From JACJXW01 sp964418125 (lineage in GTDB: Bacteria; Bacteroidota; Bacteroidia; Chitinophagales; Saprospiraceae): a stretch of DNA of 64,000 nucleotides. This document shows, in pieces, positions 7,451 to 15,860 of this stretch (its first letter is position 1; each line of letters starts with the position of its first letter). Made by a program: the position numbers and the translations under genes. Below the pieces are notes generated by a model. It did not search any database. It was not told the origin of the DNA and saw only the letters and a list, made by a program, of their open reading frames with translations. The stretch is from NCBI GenBank assembly GCA_964418125.1, contig CAYQKY010000001.1, forward strand, positions 1-64,000, given 5' to 3'.

Positions 7451-8875
7451 CTACCTCATCCTGTCCATAAAGCCACTGTGCCGCCACATGCGAACCACTT
7501 TCCCTTCTGCATCCCGCTCAAAGCCAACCTCCTCGCCCGGCTCGCCATCGTCGCGCAGGCGGTAGAAGGTGTCTCCTTCTTTGTGCTTCATAACCATAGC
7601 GGGCTTTTCCTGCTCTCTGGTTTTCAAATAGAAAATTGCCAGCATGCCCTTCCATGGCACGACGATGGCCTCGCCCGACCAGAAGCCGTAATACTTCCCG
7701 GCATAATCTTCCAGATTTACATCGGGCATCGCCTCTTCTTCCTTTGCATTTTCATAGGCATCGAGGATGTTATTCATGCCAACGGCATATTGCCCCACAT
7801 TGATCCCCAGCCCATTCACCATCACAATAACGGCCCTCTTCTGAGCAGGAACCATCCACAGTTGGGTAAGGTACCCCGGGCAGCCTCCGGAATGGCCGAC
7901 TACTGTATTGTCTTTAACCTTGCGAACGACAAAGCCCAGCCCCCAGGCCGTCTCCCAATCCGGATCCATCCAGTGGACGCGCTGCATCTCCCGCAGGGTG
8001 TTGCCGTTGAGCACCGGCACATCCTTTTCTTCCAACGCCTGAAATTGCCAGGAGGCGAAGCCCGCCAGGCCCCGGACGGAGGAAGAAAAGCCGGCGGCCG
8101 GAGCGATGCTCCTCGCCTGGAAGAATGCCAGTTCCGCTCTTTCCCCATCGCGGGATTCTACCCCGTAACCGGTGGCCAGTTGCTCATGGCGTTCGGCTTC
8201 CGGCATTTCCGGGCGGGTATCTTGCAGGTGGAGCGGCCCGAGGATGTTCTTCTGTATGTATTCTTCATAGGGCATGCCCGACAGCTCTGCCACCACCTCG
8301 CCCAACAGCGCCATGCCCAGGTTGGAATACTGGAAATAGGTGGAAGGAGGATAAAGCGTTTCCTGCTCTCCCAGCTTTTCCTTCAGCTGCTCGCGGGTAG
8401 GGAAGGGGAAGGTGGAATCCGTCCAGTAGGGATAGTCCGATTCCCGGGGCAGGCCGGAGGAATGGGTCAGCAAAGAACGGATGGTAATGGGCCCACTCTC
8501 TTCGTGTACCTGCTTCAGGTTGAACCAGGGGAGATGTTCTTTCAGCTCGTCGTCAAGATCGAGCTTGCCCTGATCCCTCAATTGCATAATGGCGATAGAG
8601 GTAAACAACTTGGAGATGGAACAGATGCTGTAGATCGTGGAATCGGTGGCCTGCACTTTGGCATCGAGGTCGGAATAACCAAATCCGCCACTCCACAGCA
8701 GTTCCTGATCCAGCACAATGCCGGCGGAGATGCCGGGAATGTTCTCATAATCGCGCTGGGCATCCAGCCAGGCCTCGATGACGCGCAGAGGCTCGGAGTA
8801 ATCTTTGTTTTCTTCCTGCGCAAAGGCGGCTGTGGCCAGGGCCAGGAATAATAAGGTGGAGATCAAAGCTTTCAT
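7451..8875 (-). CDS. Secreted serine hydrolase, class C beta-lactamase-like fold
   Basis: 474 residues with signal peptide (LISTLLFLALATAAFAQ), so exported. The penicillin-binding/serine beta-lactamase family motifs are in order: SISK (Ser86, Lys89), YSN (Tyr183) and HSGG (His328 in place of KTG). The HSG form and the additional C-terminal domain (about 375-474) point to an esterase, D-aminopeptidase or peptidase-like member, not a resistance enzyme. Substrate unassigned. It ends 140 bp downstream of the amidohydrolase gene on the same strand, with a REP-like palindrome between them. Confidence 0.85.
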   Translation of the reverse strand: MKALISTLLFLALATAAFAQEENKDYSEPLRVIEAWLDAQRDYENIPGISAGIVLDQELLWSGGFGYSDLDAKVQATDSTIYSICSISKLFTSIAIMQLRDQGKLDLDDELKEHLPWFNLKQVHEESGPITIRSLLTHSSGLPRESDYPYWTDSTFPFPTREQLKEKLGEQETLYPPSTYFQYSNLGMALLGEVVAELSGMPYEEYIQKNILGPLHLQDTRPEMPEAERHEQLATGYGVESRDGERAELAFFQARSIAPAAGFSSSVRGLAGFASWQFQALEEKDVPVLNGNTLREMQRVHWMDPDWETAWGLGFVVRKVKDNTVVGHSGGCPGYLTQLWMVPAQKRAVIVMVNGLGINVGQYAVGMNNILDAYENAKEEEAMPDVNLEDYAGKYYGFWSGEAIVVPWKGMLAIFYLKTREQEKPAMVMKHKEGDTFYRLRDDGEPGEEVGFERDAEGKVVRMWRHSGFMDRMR

Positions 8876-8905
8876 CGGATTGTCGTTTTGCTAAAAAAAA
8901 TTCCT

Positions 8906-8959
8906 CCTGCCGGGTTTTCGGCCAGGCTCCTCGTTGGATAACCCGGCCTACCCGGCAGG
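8906..8959. repeat. REP-like palindrome, copy 1
   Basis: CCTGCCGGGT (8906-8915) pairs with ACCCGGCAGG (8950-8959). The stretch CTGCCGGGTTTTCGGCCAG, then GATAACCCGG, is clearly related to a second palindrome at 25185-25232. It lies between the amidohydrolase and serine hydrolase genes and may also work as a terminator of the former. Confidence 0.75.
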
Positions 8960-9014
8960 TTTATCGGAGGCGCCGGATGGCGCATCTCATTTCCACGTGT
9001 TTCAATGTATCTCC

Positions 9015-10673
9015 CTACCTCCCATACACCACCTCCCCATTCACCACCGTCCGCTCCACCTCCACCTCTCCGATCTTCTCCGGGGCGATCTCGAAGATGT
9101 CCTCTGCCAGGATCACAAAATCGGCAAGGTACCCTTCTTTCAGCATTCCCAGCTTGTCCTCCTGAAAGCCGGCGTAGGCATTGGCGGCTGTATAACAGTG
9201 CAGGGCTTCCTCCACGGTGATCTTTTCCTGCGGCACCCAGCCACCGGGGTTGGCGCCATCCAGCGTGCGGCGGGTGACGGCCGCGTAGATGCCTTCCAGC
9301 GGGTTGAGCGGGGCCACCGTCCAGTCGGAACCGAAGGTGAGGGGAGCGCCGGCATCCAGCAGGGAGCGGAAGGGGTAGGTCGTCTTGATCCGCTCCGGGC
9401 CGATGCGCTTTTCCGCCCAGCGGCCGTCGTCGATGGCATGGTAGGGCTGCATGGAGGGAATGACATTCAATTCCGCAAAACGGCCGATGGCCACCCGGGT
9501 GAGGTGCTGGGCGTGCTCGATGCGGAAGCGGCGATCCCGCTGTCCATTGCTGTCGATGGCTTCGGCATAGACGCCGAGGAGCCAGTCGTTGGCGCGGTCG
9601 CCGATGGCGTGGACGCCGATGTGCAGGCCGGCGGAGTCGGCAGAGAGGACCCACTCGCGCAACTGGAGGGTGTCGTTGACCAGCAGGCCGGATGTTTCCG
9701 GCTCGTCGTTGTATGGATCGCAGAACCAGGCGGTGGTGGAGCCCAGGGAGCCGTCGACGAAGCCCTTTAGAGCCCCCCACCGAAGCATTTCATCTCCGGT
9801 TCCGTTTTCTGCTGCATAATCTGCCATCCGGGCCCAGCTGCTGATGGGCACGAAGCTGTAGATACGCATGGGAAGTTTTCCTTTTTCATGAGCACGCCGG
9901 TAGGCGGCCAGGTCCGCCCAGCCCCCGAAGCTGCCCACGTCGTGCACCTGGGTGACGCCCAGGGAAAGGGCGTGTTGCACGGCGCGCTGCAGCGCCTCGT
10001 CCAGCTCGGCTTCGGTGCGCTCAGGCATGACGGGATACACCAGGCTCATGGCCTCGTCTTTCAGAATGCCGGTAGGCTCGCCGGTTTGGGTATCCCTGAC
10101 GATCGTACCCCCCTCCGGATCGGGCGTGTCTTTGGTAATGCCCGCCAGCTCCAGCACCTTCGAACTGGCCAGGGCCATGTGCCCGTCCAGCCGGGAAATG
10201 AAAACCGGATGGCCGGCCGATACGCTGTCGATCCATTCGCGGCGGGGCAGTGCTCCGCCCCAGGCCTCGTGGTCCCAGTTGCCGCCGGTGACCCAACGGC
10301 CGTCATCGGGGAGGCCGCGGGCAAAATCCGCCAGAAGCTGTATAAACTCCTCAGGCGACTGAGCATTGCGCAGTTCAACGCTGGCCAGTTGGAAGCCGCC
10401 CTCCAGAAAGTGGGTATGGTTGTCGATGAAACCGGGTATCACTAATTTACCCTGTACGTCTATCAGCTCTGTCTCCGGCCCCTGATAAGCTTCGTATTTA
10501 TCGCCGACAAAAAGTATATGGCCATCTTTTACGGCAAGGGCTTTCGCAATGGGGTTGCCCCGATCCCCCGTCCAGATATTCGCATTGTAATAAATCACAT
10601 CAGCCGCAGGGCCGGCAGGTTGGCAGGCATAAAGGGCAAGGGTTAAAAAAGCAGTGAAATACAGCAGGCGCAT
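9015..10673 (-). CDS. Amidohydrolase family lipoprotein (YtcJ-like)
   Basis: A 552-residue metal-dependent hydrolase of the amidohydrolase-3 type. A lipobox at LYAC (Cys17) predicts attachment to a membrane. Metal-binding HTH in GFIDNHTHFLEGG (His86, His88) opens the TIM barrel, with later conserved pieces HAIGDRAND and FGSDWTVAPL; the C-terminal ADFVILAEDIFEI and GEVVYGR close the composite beta-sandwich. Members act on formamides, imides or other small amides; the substrate is not known. Upstream of and co-directional with the serine hydrolase. Confidence 0.88.
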   Translation of the reverse strand: MRLLYFTAFLTLALYACQPAGPAADVIYYNANIWTGDRGNPIAKALAVKDGHILFVGDKYEAYQGPETELIDVQGKLVIPGFIDNHTHFLEGGFQLASVELRNAQSPEEFIQLLADFARGLPDDGRWVTGGNWDHEAWGGALPRREWIDSVSAGHPVFISRLDGHMALASSKVLELAGITKDTPDPEGGTIVRDTQTGEPTGILKDEAMSLVYPVMPERTEAELDEALQRAVQHALSLGVTQVHDVGSFGGWADLAAYRRAHEKGKLPMRIYSFVPISSWARMADYAAENGTGDEMLRWGALKGFVDGSLGSTTAWFCDPYNDEPETSGLLVNDTLQLREWVLSADSAGLHIGVHAIGDRANDWLLGVYAEAIDSNGQRDRRFRIEHAQHLTRVAIGRFAELNVIPSMQPYHAIDDGRWAEKRIGPERIKTTYPFRSLLDAGAPLTFGSDWTVAPLNPLEGIYAAVTRRTLDGANPGGWVPQEKITVEEALHCYTAANAYAGFQEDKLGMLKEGYLADFVILAEDIFEIAPEKIGEVEVERTVVNGEVVYGR

Positions 10674-10788
10674 GGTTCTGTTGGTTTTATCTTCTCTGGT
10701 AGAGCAAGATAAACCTTAAAGGCCGTACTGCCAGGGCTTTCTGCGAAAATTACCGCTCATCGGCGGGGACAAGCCTCATGTATTTCAC

Positions 10789-10809
10789 TTTTCCACATAC
10801 TTTTCCACA
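10789..10809 (+). other. Two DnaA-box-like 9-mers
   Basis: TTTTCCACA occurs twice within 21 bp (10789-10797, 10801-10809), 3 bases apart, in the short gap between ctaA and the amidohydrolase gene. It fits the relaxed DnaA box TTWTNCACA. Confidence 0.4.
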
Positions 10810-10813
10810 CCTG

Positions 10814-11911
10814 TTAATTTCTCGCTTTTCCCAGTTGAAAATCCACAAATAACATGGCTGTCAGCAACAAAAGAGCGACGGCCTGATGAAGGACGCCATA
10901 ACCGACTGGAATCGCCCCTATGGAGTTGACGACGGTGAGGATACCCAGCGCCATTTGGATTATCAACATAGTTACCAACAGGTACAGCCCGGCGCGCAGA
11001 GGCGGCGCCGGATCGGACTTAACGGCTTTGAAAAAGAACCATAAAATAATGATTGTCAACACATAAGCCATTCCCCGGTGCAAAAACTGGATCAGGGCGG
11101 GCAAAAAGAGGGAAGTGTCGTAATTCACAAAGTTTTCCACAGACCAGTTGCCGGCGTTCAACAGCACTCCGGGGATGGCCTCGCCGTTCATATCCGGCCA
11201 GGAGGGATAGAAAAGCCCGGCCTTGGTTCCGGCCATAATTCCTCCCAGGACGATCTGCAGAGCGATCAGCCCGGTGATGGTTAGCGCGGTGTTTTTCAAC
11301 AGGCGGCTGTGTAAAACCGGGCGCTCCGGCTGAAAGGTTTTGAACGTCGTCCACAACAGGTAGCTGAACAAAATAAGCGCCAGCGAAAGGTGCATGGTGA
11401 GTTTGTAGGCATTGACCCAGGGCCGCTCTATCAACCCGCTGGCCACCATGATCCAGCCAAAGGAAGCCACCAGGGCCGCCAGCAGGAAAACGATGCCCAG
11501 ACGCTTCAGAAGGGGTTTATCCACCATACCCCTCGCCCAGAAATACGCCAGGGGAATGATAAAGACAAAGCCCATAAGGCGGGCCCACAGGCGGTGAATA
11601 TATTCCCAGAAATAAATGAATTTGAACTCGGACATCGACATGCCCTGGTTGATCTTTGCATATTGGGGCGTAGCTTTATACAAGACGAATGCCTCCTCCC
11701 ACTGCTGGGCATTGAGGGGCGGCAGGGTGCCGGTCACGATCTCCCATTTGGTGATGGATAGCCCAGACCCGGTCAGCCGGGTAATGCCCCCTACCACGAC
11801 CTGCATGAAGATCATGAACAAGCCGGCAACCAGCCAGGCTTTTACGATTGCAGGGTATTTTGGGGGTTGTGTTTTGTTCTCTGTTGAAATGGTATCGATT
11901 ACAGCTTCCAT
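10814..11911 (-). CDS. ctaA: Heme A synthase (CtaA/COX15)
   Basis: Oxidises the C8 methyl of heme O to give heme A for aa3-type cytochrome oxidase. 365 residues with eight predicted membrane helices. Heme-ligand histidines of both halves are present: EYIHRLWAR and LTMHLSLAL in the first, QFLHRGMAY and GVLHQAVAL in the second. The start region VVVGGITRLTGSGLSITKW and the long periplasmic loop with PLNAQQWEEAF are of the COX15-like class, which lacks the Bacillus-type cysteine pair. It stands apart from cytochrome oxidase genes here; it implies aerobic respiration. Confidence 0.95.
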   Translation of the reverse strand: MEAVIDTISTENKTQPPKYPAIVKAWLVAGLFMIFMQVVVGGITRLTGSGLSITKWEIVTGTLPPLNAQQWEEAFVLYKATPQYAKINQGMSMSEFKFIYFWEYIHRLWARLMGFVFIIPLAYFWARGMVDKPLLKRLGIVFLLAALVASFGWIMVASGLIERPWVNAYKLTMHLSLALILFSYLLWTTFKTFQPERPVLHSRLLKNTALTITGLIALQIVLGGIMAGTKAGLFYPSWPDMNGEAIPGVLLNAGNWSVENFVNYDTSLFLPALIQFLHRGMAYVLTIIILWFFFKAVKSDPAPPLRAGLYLLVTMLIIQMALGILTVVNSIGAIPVGYGVLHQAVALLLLTAMLFVDFQLGKARN

Positions 11912-12612
11912 CTTCTTTTGATTTACAACATTACGTTAGAGAAACAATACTACAAACTTTTGTTTGGCCATGGCATGGTAAAACGTTCCGCGTGGATGGG
12001 TAATAGTAATATATTATAAATTTTTTGAATAGATCCTCTCATCATTAAGCCTGTTAGTATGTGAGTAAATTTTCTCGTCAGTTCTGGGTTAAGTCAATGT
12101 TAAGGCCCCGGGTTGGCCTTTACACAGGCTTTACACAGTCCGGCTTCCTTGTACTTCGTTGCTTCTGCAAACTTACCCACAGCCTGTGTAAAACTCCGGG
12201 CGGGGAAAACTTTTTTTCGCCGGGCGCCCCTCTTTTTAATTTTGGTTGTAGACAACCGGAAGAGTTATCCCCCGAAAAACATTCAATTTACCAGTTTTGA
12301 TATATGTGAGAATGCCATTCTTGGCCAATGTGGGCCGGCGGGGCGGTTTTTAAGGCCCTGGCCCACATTTACTGTGGAAAAGAGGTTTCGTCAAATTGCT
12401 GGTTTTCTTAACTTTAGGGAATCCACAAAAAACAGGTGTGGAAAAGGGGAAACGAAGCGGCCCAACCCCTTGTTTTTATGAAGATCCACCGGCCCAAAGT
12501 TTTGTGGTAGAATAATAATGTGGACTTCAGTGTATAATATCACTGTGTATTGAAATGCCGGCCTTTGTGCCCCGATGACCGGCGAAAGGCCTGAACAAAA
12601 AATTTGAAACGT
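11912..12612. other. Gene-free segment, candidate replication origin (oriC-like)
   Basis: No plausible gene in 700 bp; two small plus-strand frames here lack any features. Contents: an AT-rich stretch at about 12001-12031 (unwinding-element-like), TGTGGAAAA at 12373-12381 and 12437-12445 (reverse of TTTTCCACA), TTACCCACA at 12173-12181, and several TTTACACAGG/CCTGTGTAAA fragments at 12119-12192. Genes on the left are read leftward and on the right rightward. Together with the two boxes at 10789-10809 and the parS-like sites 35 kb away, this fits an origin, but no sequence here proves it. Confidence 0.4.
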
Positions 12613-13290
12613 ATGTGCGGAAGGTTTTCCTTTGTGACCTCACCGGAGAAGATAAAAGAACAGTTTGGGGAAATAGAAACCGGCCAGAACCTGCGCCTGA
12701 GTTTTAATGTCGCCCCGACCCAGCATTCCTACGTTATTACCAACGAACACCCCAACCGCCTGGAGTACCTGATCTGGGGGCTCATCCCTCACTGGTCCAA
12801 TGATGGAAAGAACGCCGGCAAAATGATCAACGCCCGCATGGAGGGCATCGTATCCAAACCATCCTTCCGCGTCCCCGTCCGCAAGCGGCGCTGCCTGGTG
12901 CTGGCCGACAGCTTCTACGAATGGCGCACCGAAGGCGGGAAAAAGGCCCCCTACCGGATATTCCGGAAAAACGGAGAACTGCTGGCCTTCGCCGGCATCT
13001 GGGATGTATGGTACAAGGACGACTATGCGGTGAAGACCTTCTCCATCATCACCGCTCCTCCAAACAAGGAAGTAGCCCCCCTGCACAACCGCATGCCGAT
13101 GGTGCTGCCCACCCGCAAAAAGCAGGATCGGTGGCTGGAAGAATTGTCCATCGAGCAGGTCATGGAGCTCCTGCAGCCCCCACCGGATAACATTCTGGAT
13201 TACTACCGGGTCTCCGATAAGGTGAATTCCGTAAAAAATGACTCCCCGGAACTGCACCAGCGGATCGGGGGGCAGCCGACGTTGTTTTAG
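12613..13290 (+). CDS. SOS-response-associated peptidase (SRAP, YedK/HMCES)
   Basis: Senses abasic sites in single-stranded DNA and forms a stable thiazolidine crosslink through its N-terminal cysteine. The family needs Cys2 after Met removal, which fixes the start at ATG 12613 (MCGRFSF); the frame's TTG at 12604 would bury the cysteine. The 225-residue protein shows the conserved NVAPTQ, WGLIPHW (active-site region), NARME and ADSFYEW, and the HNRMP motif near residue 160. It is the first plus-strand gene right of the candidate origin. Confidence 0.93.
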   Translation: MCGRFSFVTSPEKIKEQFGEIETGQNLRLSFNVAPTQHSYVITNEHPNRLEYLIWGLIPHWSNDGKNAGKMINARMEGIVSKPSFRVPVRKRRCLVLADSFYEWRTEGGKKAPYRIFRKNGELLAFAGIWDVWYKDDYAVKTFSIITAPPNKEVAPLHNRMPMVLPTRKKQDRWLEELSIEQVMELLQPPPDNILDYYRVSDKVNSVKNDSPELHQRIGGQPTLF

Positions 13291-13349
13291 TTTCTCGGTA
13301 TTTATCTGCAGTAACCAGCAACAACAAACCCTTAAATTTACCCGAAAAA

Positions 13350-13802
13350 ATGCGCGTAGTTATCCAACGAGTTTCCCAAGCATCCGTCATTGTAGATGAG
13401 AAAACTGTGGGCGAGATCGGCCCCGGCCTGCTCGTTTTCCTCGGTATTGAAGACGAGGACACCGACGAAGACATAGAATGGCTCTGCCAGAAAATTGCTA
13501 AAATGCGGATCTTCAACGATGAGGAAGGCAAGATGAACCTCTCCGTCAAAGATGTGGACGGCGAACTGCTCGTCGTCAGCCAGTTCACCCTGCACGCCAG
13601 CGTCAAAAAAGGTAACCGGCCCTCCTTCATCCGGGCGGCCCGGCCCGAGTTCGCCATCCCCATGTACGAGAAATTTATTAAGGTGCTGGAAATTACGGCC
13701 GGCCGTGATGTACAGAGCGGAGAGTTCGGCGCCGAGATGAAGGTGCACCTGGTGAATGACGGCCCGGTCACCATATCCGTAGACAGCAAAAACCCGGAAT
13801 AA
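13350..13802 (+). CDS. dtd: D-aminoacyl-tRNA deacylase
   Basis: Hydrolyses D-aminoacyl-tRNAs (and Gly-tRNA(Ala)) as a proofreading step outside the synthetases. 150 residues, the full family length. The two cross-subunit active-site motifs are intact: SQFTLHA near 77-83 and the Gly-cisPro motif in NDGPVTI near 138. Begins MRVVIQRV as expected. It follows the SRAP gene by 59 bp in the same direction and could share its transcript. Confidence 0.96.
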   Translation: MRVVIQRVSQASVIVDEKTVGEIGPGLLVFLGIEDEDTDEDIEWLCQKIAKMRIFNDEEGKMNLSVKDVDGELLVVSQFTLHASVKKGNRPSFIRAARPEFAIPMYEKFIKVLEITAGRDVQSGEFGAEMKVHLVNDGPVTISVDSKNPE

Positions 13803-13900
13803 CACCAAGTTCGAAGTCGGAAGCCGGAAGGCTCATGTGATTGCCAATCAGGCGGTTATAAGCAGTTTTGTACGTCTTTTTATTTAAAAACTGGTATAAT

Positions 13901-14257
13901 ATGACCATTCAGGAAGCGCAGCAAACCGTAGACCGGTGGATCAATACCATTGGGGTACGTTATTATAATGAACTGACCAATACGGCCATCCTTATGGAGG
14001 AGGTGGGGGAGGTGGCCCGCCTGATGGCCCGCCTGTACGGCGAACAGTCCTTTAAGAAAAACGAAGACGCTGCCGGCGCCAAAGCCCAGCTGGGCGATGA
14101 AATGGCCGACGTGCTCTTCGTCCTCATCTGCCTGGCCAACCAAACCGGCATCGACCTCACCGAGGCCATGAAGAAAAACCTCGATAAGAAAACGAGACGG
14201 GATGCGGAGCGGCACGCGGGGAATGAGAAGTTAAGGAATGAAGGAATGAAGGATTGA
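13901..14257 (+). CDS. MazG-like nucleotide pyrophosphohydrolase
   Basis: A 118-residue all-alpha NTP pyrophosphatase domain; such enzymes hydrolyse non-canonical or damaged (d)NTPs to NMP and PPi. The Mg2+-binding EExxE/ExxD pattern is visible as LMEEVGEVARL and GDEMADVLF. The frame is open from TTG 13868 but ATG 13901 starts at the conserved MTIQEAQQTV. Its last codons fall inside an inverted repeat shared with the convergent prsW gene, giving a tail NEGMKD. Confidence 0.88.
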   Translation: MTIQEAQQTVDRWINTIGVRYYNELTNTAILMEEVGEVARLMARLYGEQSFKKNEDAAGAKAQLGDEMADVLFVLICLANQTGIDLTEAMKKNLDKKTRRDAERHAGNEKLRNEGMKD

Positions 14258-14297
14258 ATAGGAGCTTTGCCCAATCATTCCTTCATTCCTTCATTCC
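14235..14297. terminator. Inverted repeat between convergent genes
   Basis: Perfect 19-bp arms 14235-14253 and 14279-14297, built from the direct repeat GGAATGAA. The arms overlap the 3' ends of both the MazG-like gene and prsW. The position suggests a two-way transcription stop, although no long U-tract follows. Confidence 0.65.
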
Positions 14298-14982
14298 CTT
14301 TAAAAGGAGAGTTCTCCTGATGCTCCCGGATGAGCTTGGTGGCGATGTAGATGCTGGCGCCAAGCAGGGCAAGGGCCAGGATCATCAGTTCTTCGTAATA
14401 TTCCTGGAGGATAAAAAAATCGTAGGCGCCGTGGACGGCTACCGGAACGGCCAGGCCCAGGGCGGCCAGCCTCCTCTTGGCGGCTGTCGAAAGGGCGAAC
14501 CGGGAGCGGCCGATAAAATACCCCATGATGATAGCGAAGCAGGCATGGGCGGGAACAGCCGTAAATGCCCGCAGCAGCGTTGTCTGAAAGCCGAACTTTC
14601 CGGCGTAGAGCACGTTTTCCAGCGTGGCAAACCCCATACTGACCATTACTGCGTAGACAATCCCGTCCATCGGTTCGTTGAAAAACGGCCTGGAATACGG
14701 ATACGCCAGCAGGGCCAGGTATTTAGCCAGTTCTTCGGTTAGGGACACCACGATGAAAGAGGAAATGAAGGTAGCCGCCAATCCCTGCGATTCGTTCCAG
14801 CCGGCGTAACTGGCCCAGGCCTCGGCCTTTAGTACCGGATAGGTGATGGCCATGCCCAGGGCAAAGGTAATGGCCAGTTGAAGGCGGGATTCCTTTTCGT
14901 ACTTATCCATTCGGTAGATATACCAGCAGATAAGCAGGCCAGGAATGATCGCCAGGAGAAAAAGAAAAGTTTCCTTCAGCAT
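14275..14982 (-). CDS. PrsW family intramembrane metalloprotease
   Basis: 235 residues, about seven or eight membrane helices. The PrsW signatures are present: LTEELAKY (EExxK, metal/catalytic glutamates), EPMDGIVYAVMVSMGFATLEN, and AVPAHACFAI. In Bacillus PrsW cuts the anti-sigma factor RsiW at site 1; here the substrate is unknown, since no anti-sigma gene is adjacent. The start overlaps the hydrolase stop by one base (TGATG), which implies translational coupling with that gene. The C-terminal tail NEGMKE lies in the palindrome shared with the MazG-like gene. Confidence 0.88.
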   Translation of the reverse strand: MLKETFLFLLAIIPGLLICWYIYRMDKYEKESRLQLAITFALGMAITYPVLKAEAWASYAGWNESQGLAATFISSFIVVSLTEELAKYLALLAYPYSRPFFNEPMDGIVYAVMVSMGFATLENVLYAGKFGFQTTLLRAFTAVPAHACFAIIMGYFIGRSRFALSTAAKRRLAALGLAVPVAVHGAYDFFILQEYYEELMILALALLGASIYIATKLIREHQENSPFKGNEGMKE

Positions 14983-15788
14983 CAGGCGCGGGCGTTTTCT
15001 TCACAGAAACCGATAAACTGGCGGACGATGCGTTGGGTTTTTTTCCGGGCTTCAAACATCCCCATGTGCCCTACTCTTTCCAGAATATGGATGGAGGCGG
15101 TTTGGGGCAGGTGGATCTGCTCGATGTTCTCAGGGGGGACAGCCTGGTCTTCTTTTCCGATGATGAAAAGCACCGGGACTTCCAGGCCGGAGAGGGCCTC
15201 TGTTTCATCCTTTCTATCGATCATGGCCTGTTGGGCGGCAATAATGCCGACGCTCTTTCCTCTGGCTGCCCGGTAAGTCAGTTTTTCGATCAGGAAAGCG
15301 TTGCTGTTGGCAAATTTCTCATGGAAAAGGCTGGGAAGAAGCTGCTTGACAAAGAGCGCATGGCCCTGGCGTTTAATAAACGCTATGCTTTTGCGGCGGT
15401 TTTCTTTTTTCTCCTCGCTGTCGGCGTAGGGGTGGGAATGAAAAAGGCCAAGGCCCTTCAGCATTTTCGGATACAGGCGGGCGAAGGCCAGCCCGACATA
15501 CCCCCCCATCGAATGGCCAATGAGCACCACCTCTTTTATCTTTAACTTTACCAGTACGGCATGTACGATCTCCGCCATTCGTTCTATGCTCACTGAGGGA
15601 AAAGGCTCCGACCGGCCAAAGCCGGGCAGGTCGATGCGGATGACGCGGTAGTTTTCCTCGAGAAGGTCTGTCCGGAATTCCTCCCAGATGTTGCTGTCCT
15701 CACAAAAGCCATGGACCAGCATTACCGCCGGGCCTTTTCCTTCTACCTGATAGGCTATTTTTTTATCCTGGTACGCAATGAATTTCAT
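14982..15788 (-). CDS. Alpha/beta hydrolase
   Basis: 268 residues, single-domain alpha/beta hydrolase without signal peptide. Oxyanion region VHGF (26-28), nucleophile elbow GHSMGG (Ser93), acid in GKEDQAVP (about 215) and histidine in VGHMGMFE (about 245) complete the triad. Broad esterase/lipase-like family; substrate not assignable. First gene of a two-gene unit with prsW, and preceded by a perfect 26-bp palindrome that separates it from the glycosyltransferase gene. Confidence 0.88.
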   Translation of the reverse strand: MKFIAYQDKKIAYQVEGKGPAVMLVHGFCEDSNIWEEFRTDLLEENYRVIRIDLPGFGRSEPFPSVSIERMAEIVHAVLVKLKIKEVVLIGHSMGGYVGLAFARLYPKMLKGLGLFHSHPYADSEEKKENRRKSIAFIKRQGHALFVKQLLPSLFHEKFANSNAFLIEKLTYRAARGKSVGIIAAQQAMIDRKDETEALSGLEVPVLFIIGKEDQAVPPENIEQIHLPQTASIHILERVGHMGMFEARKKTQRIVRQFIGFCEENARA

Positions 15789-15803
15789 ACCCTGCTTTTT
15801 TTA

Positions 15804-15860
15804 AGTGCTTGTTTGGAGGTAGTCATTTGCAGCCCAAATGACTACCTCCAAACAAGCACT
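15804..15860. repeat. Perfect 26-bp palindrome with 5-base loop
   Basis: Arms 15804-15829 and 15835-15860, loop CAGCC. Two bases of the glycosyltransferase stop codon (15859-15861) lie inside the right arm. In the direction of transcription (minus) an A-run rather than a U-run follows, so it is not a classic rho-independent terminator, though it could block 3'-exonucleases. Confidence 0.9.

Noticed and set aside
7478..8851. 457-residue plus-strand frame
   Set aside because: Antisense to the serine hydrolase, which shows signal peptide and all catalytic motifs.
8985..9002. A third parS-like site (CCACGTG at about 8990)
   Set aside because: Only the CACGTG core and part of one arm match; the other half is TTTCA in place of GAAC.
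12061..12481. Two small plus-strand frames (79 and 122 residues) in the candidate origin
   Set aside because: They overlap in different frames, have no domain, and run through the DnaA-box-like words; non-coding sequence is the simpler reading.
13160..13808. Minus-strand frames of 209 and 156 residues
   Set aside because: Antisense of dtd and the end of the SRAP gene, both strongly supported.
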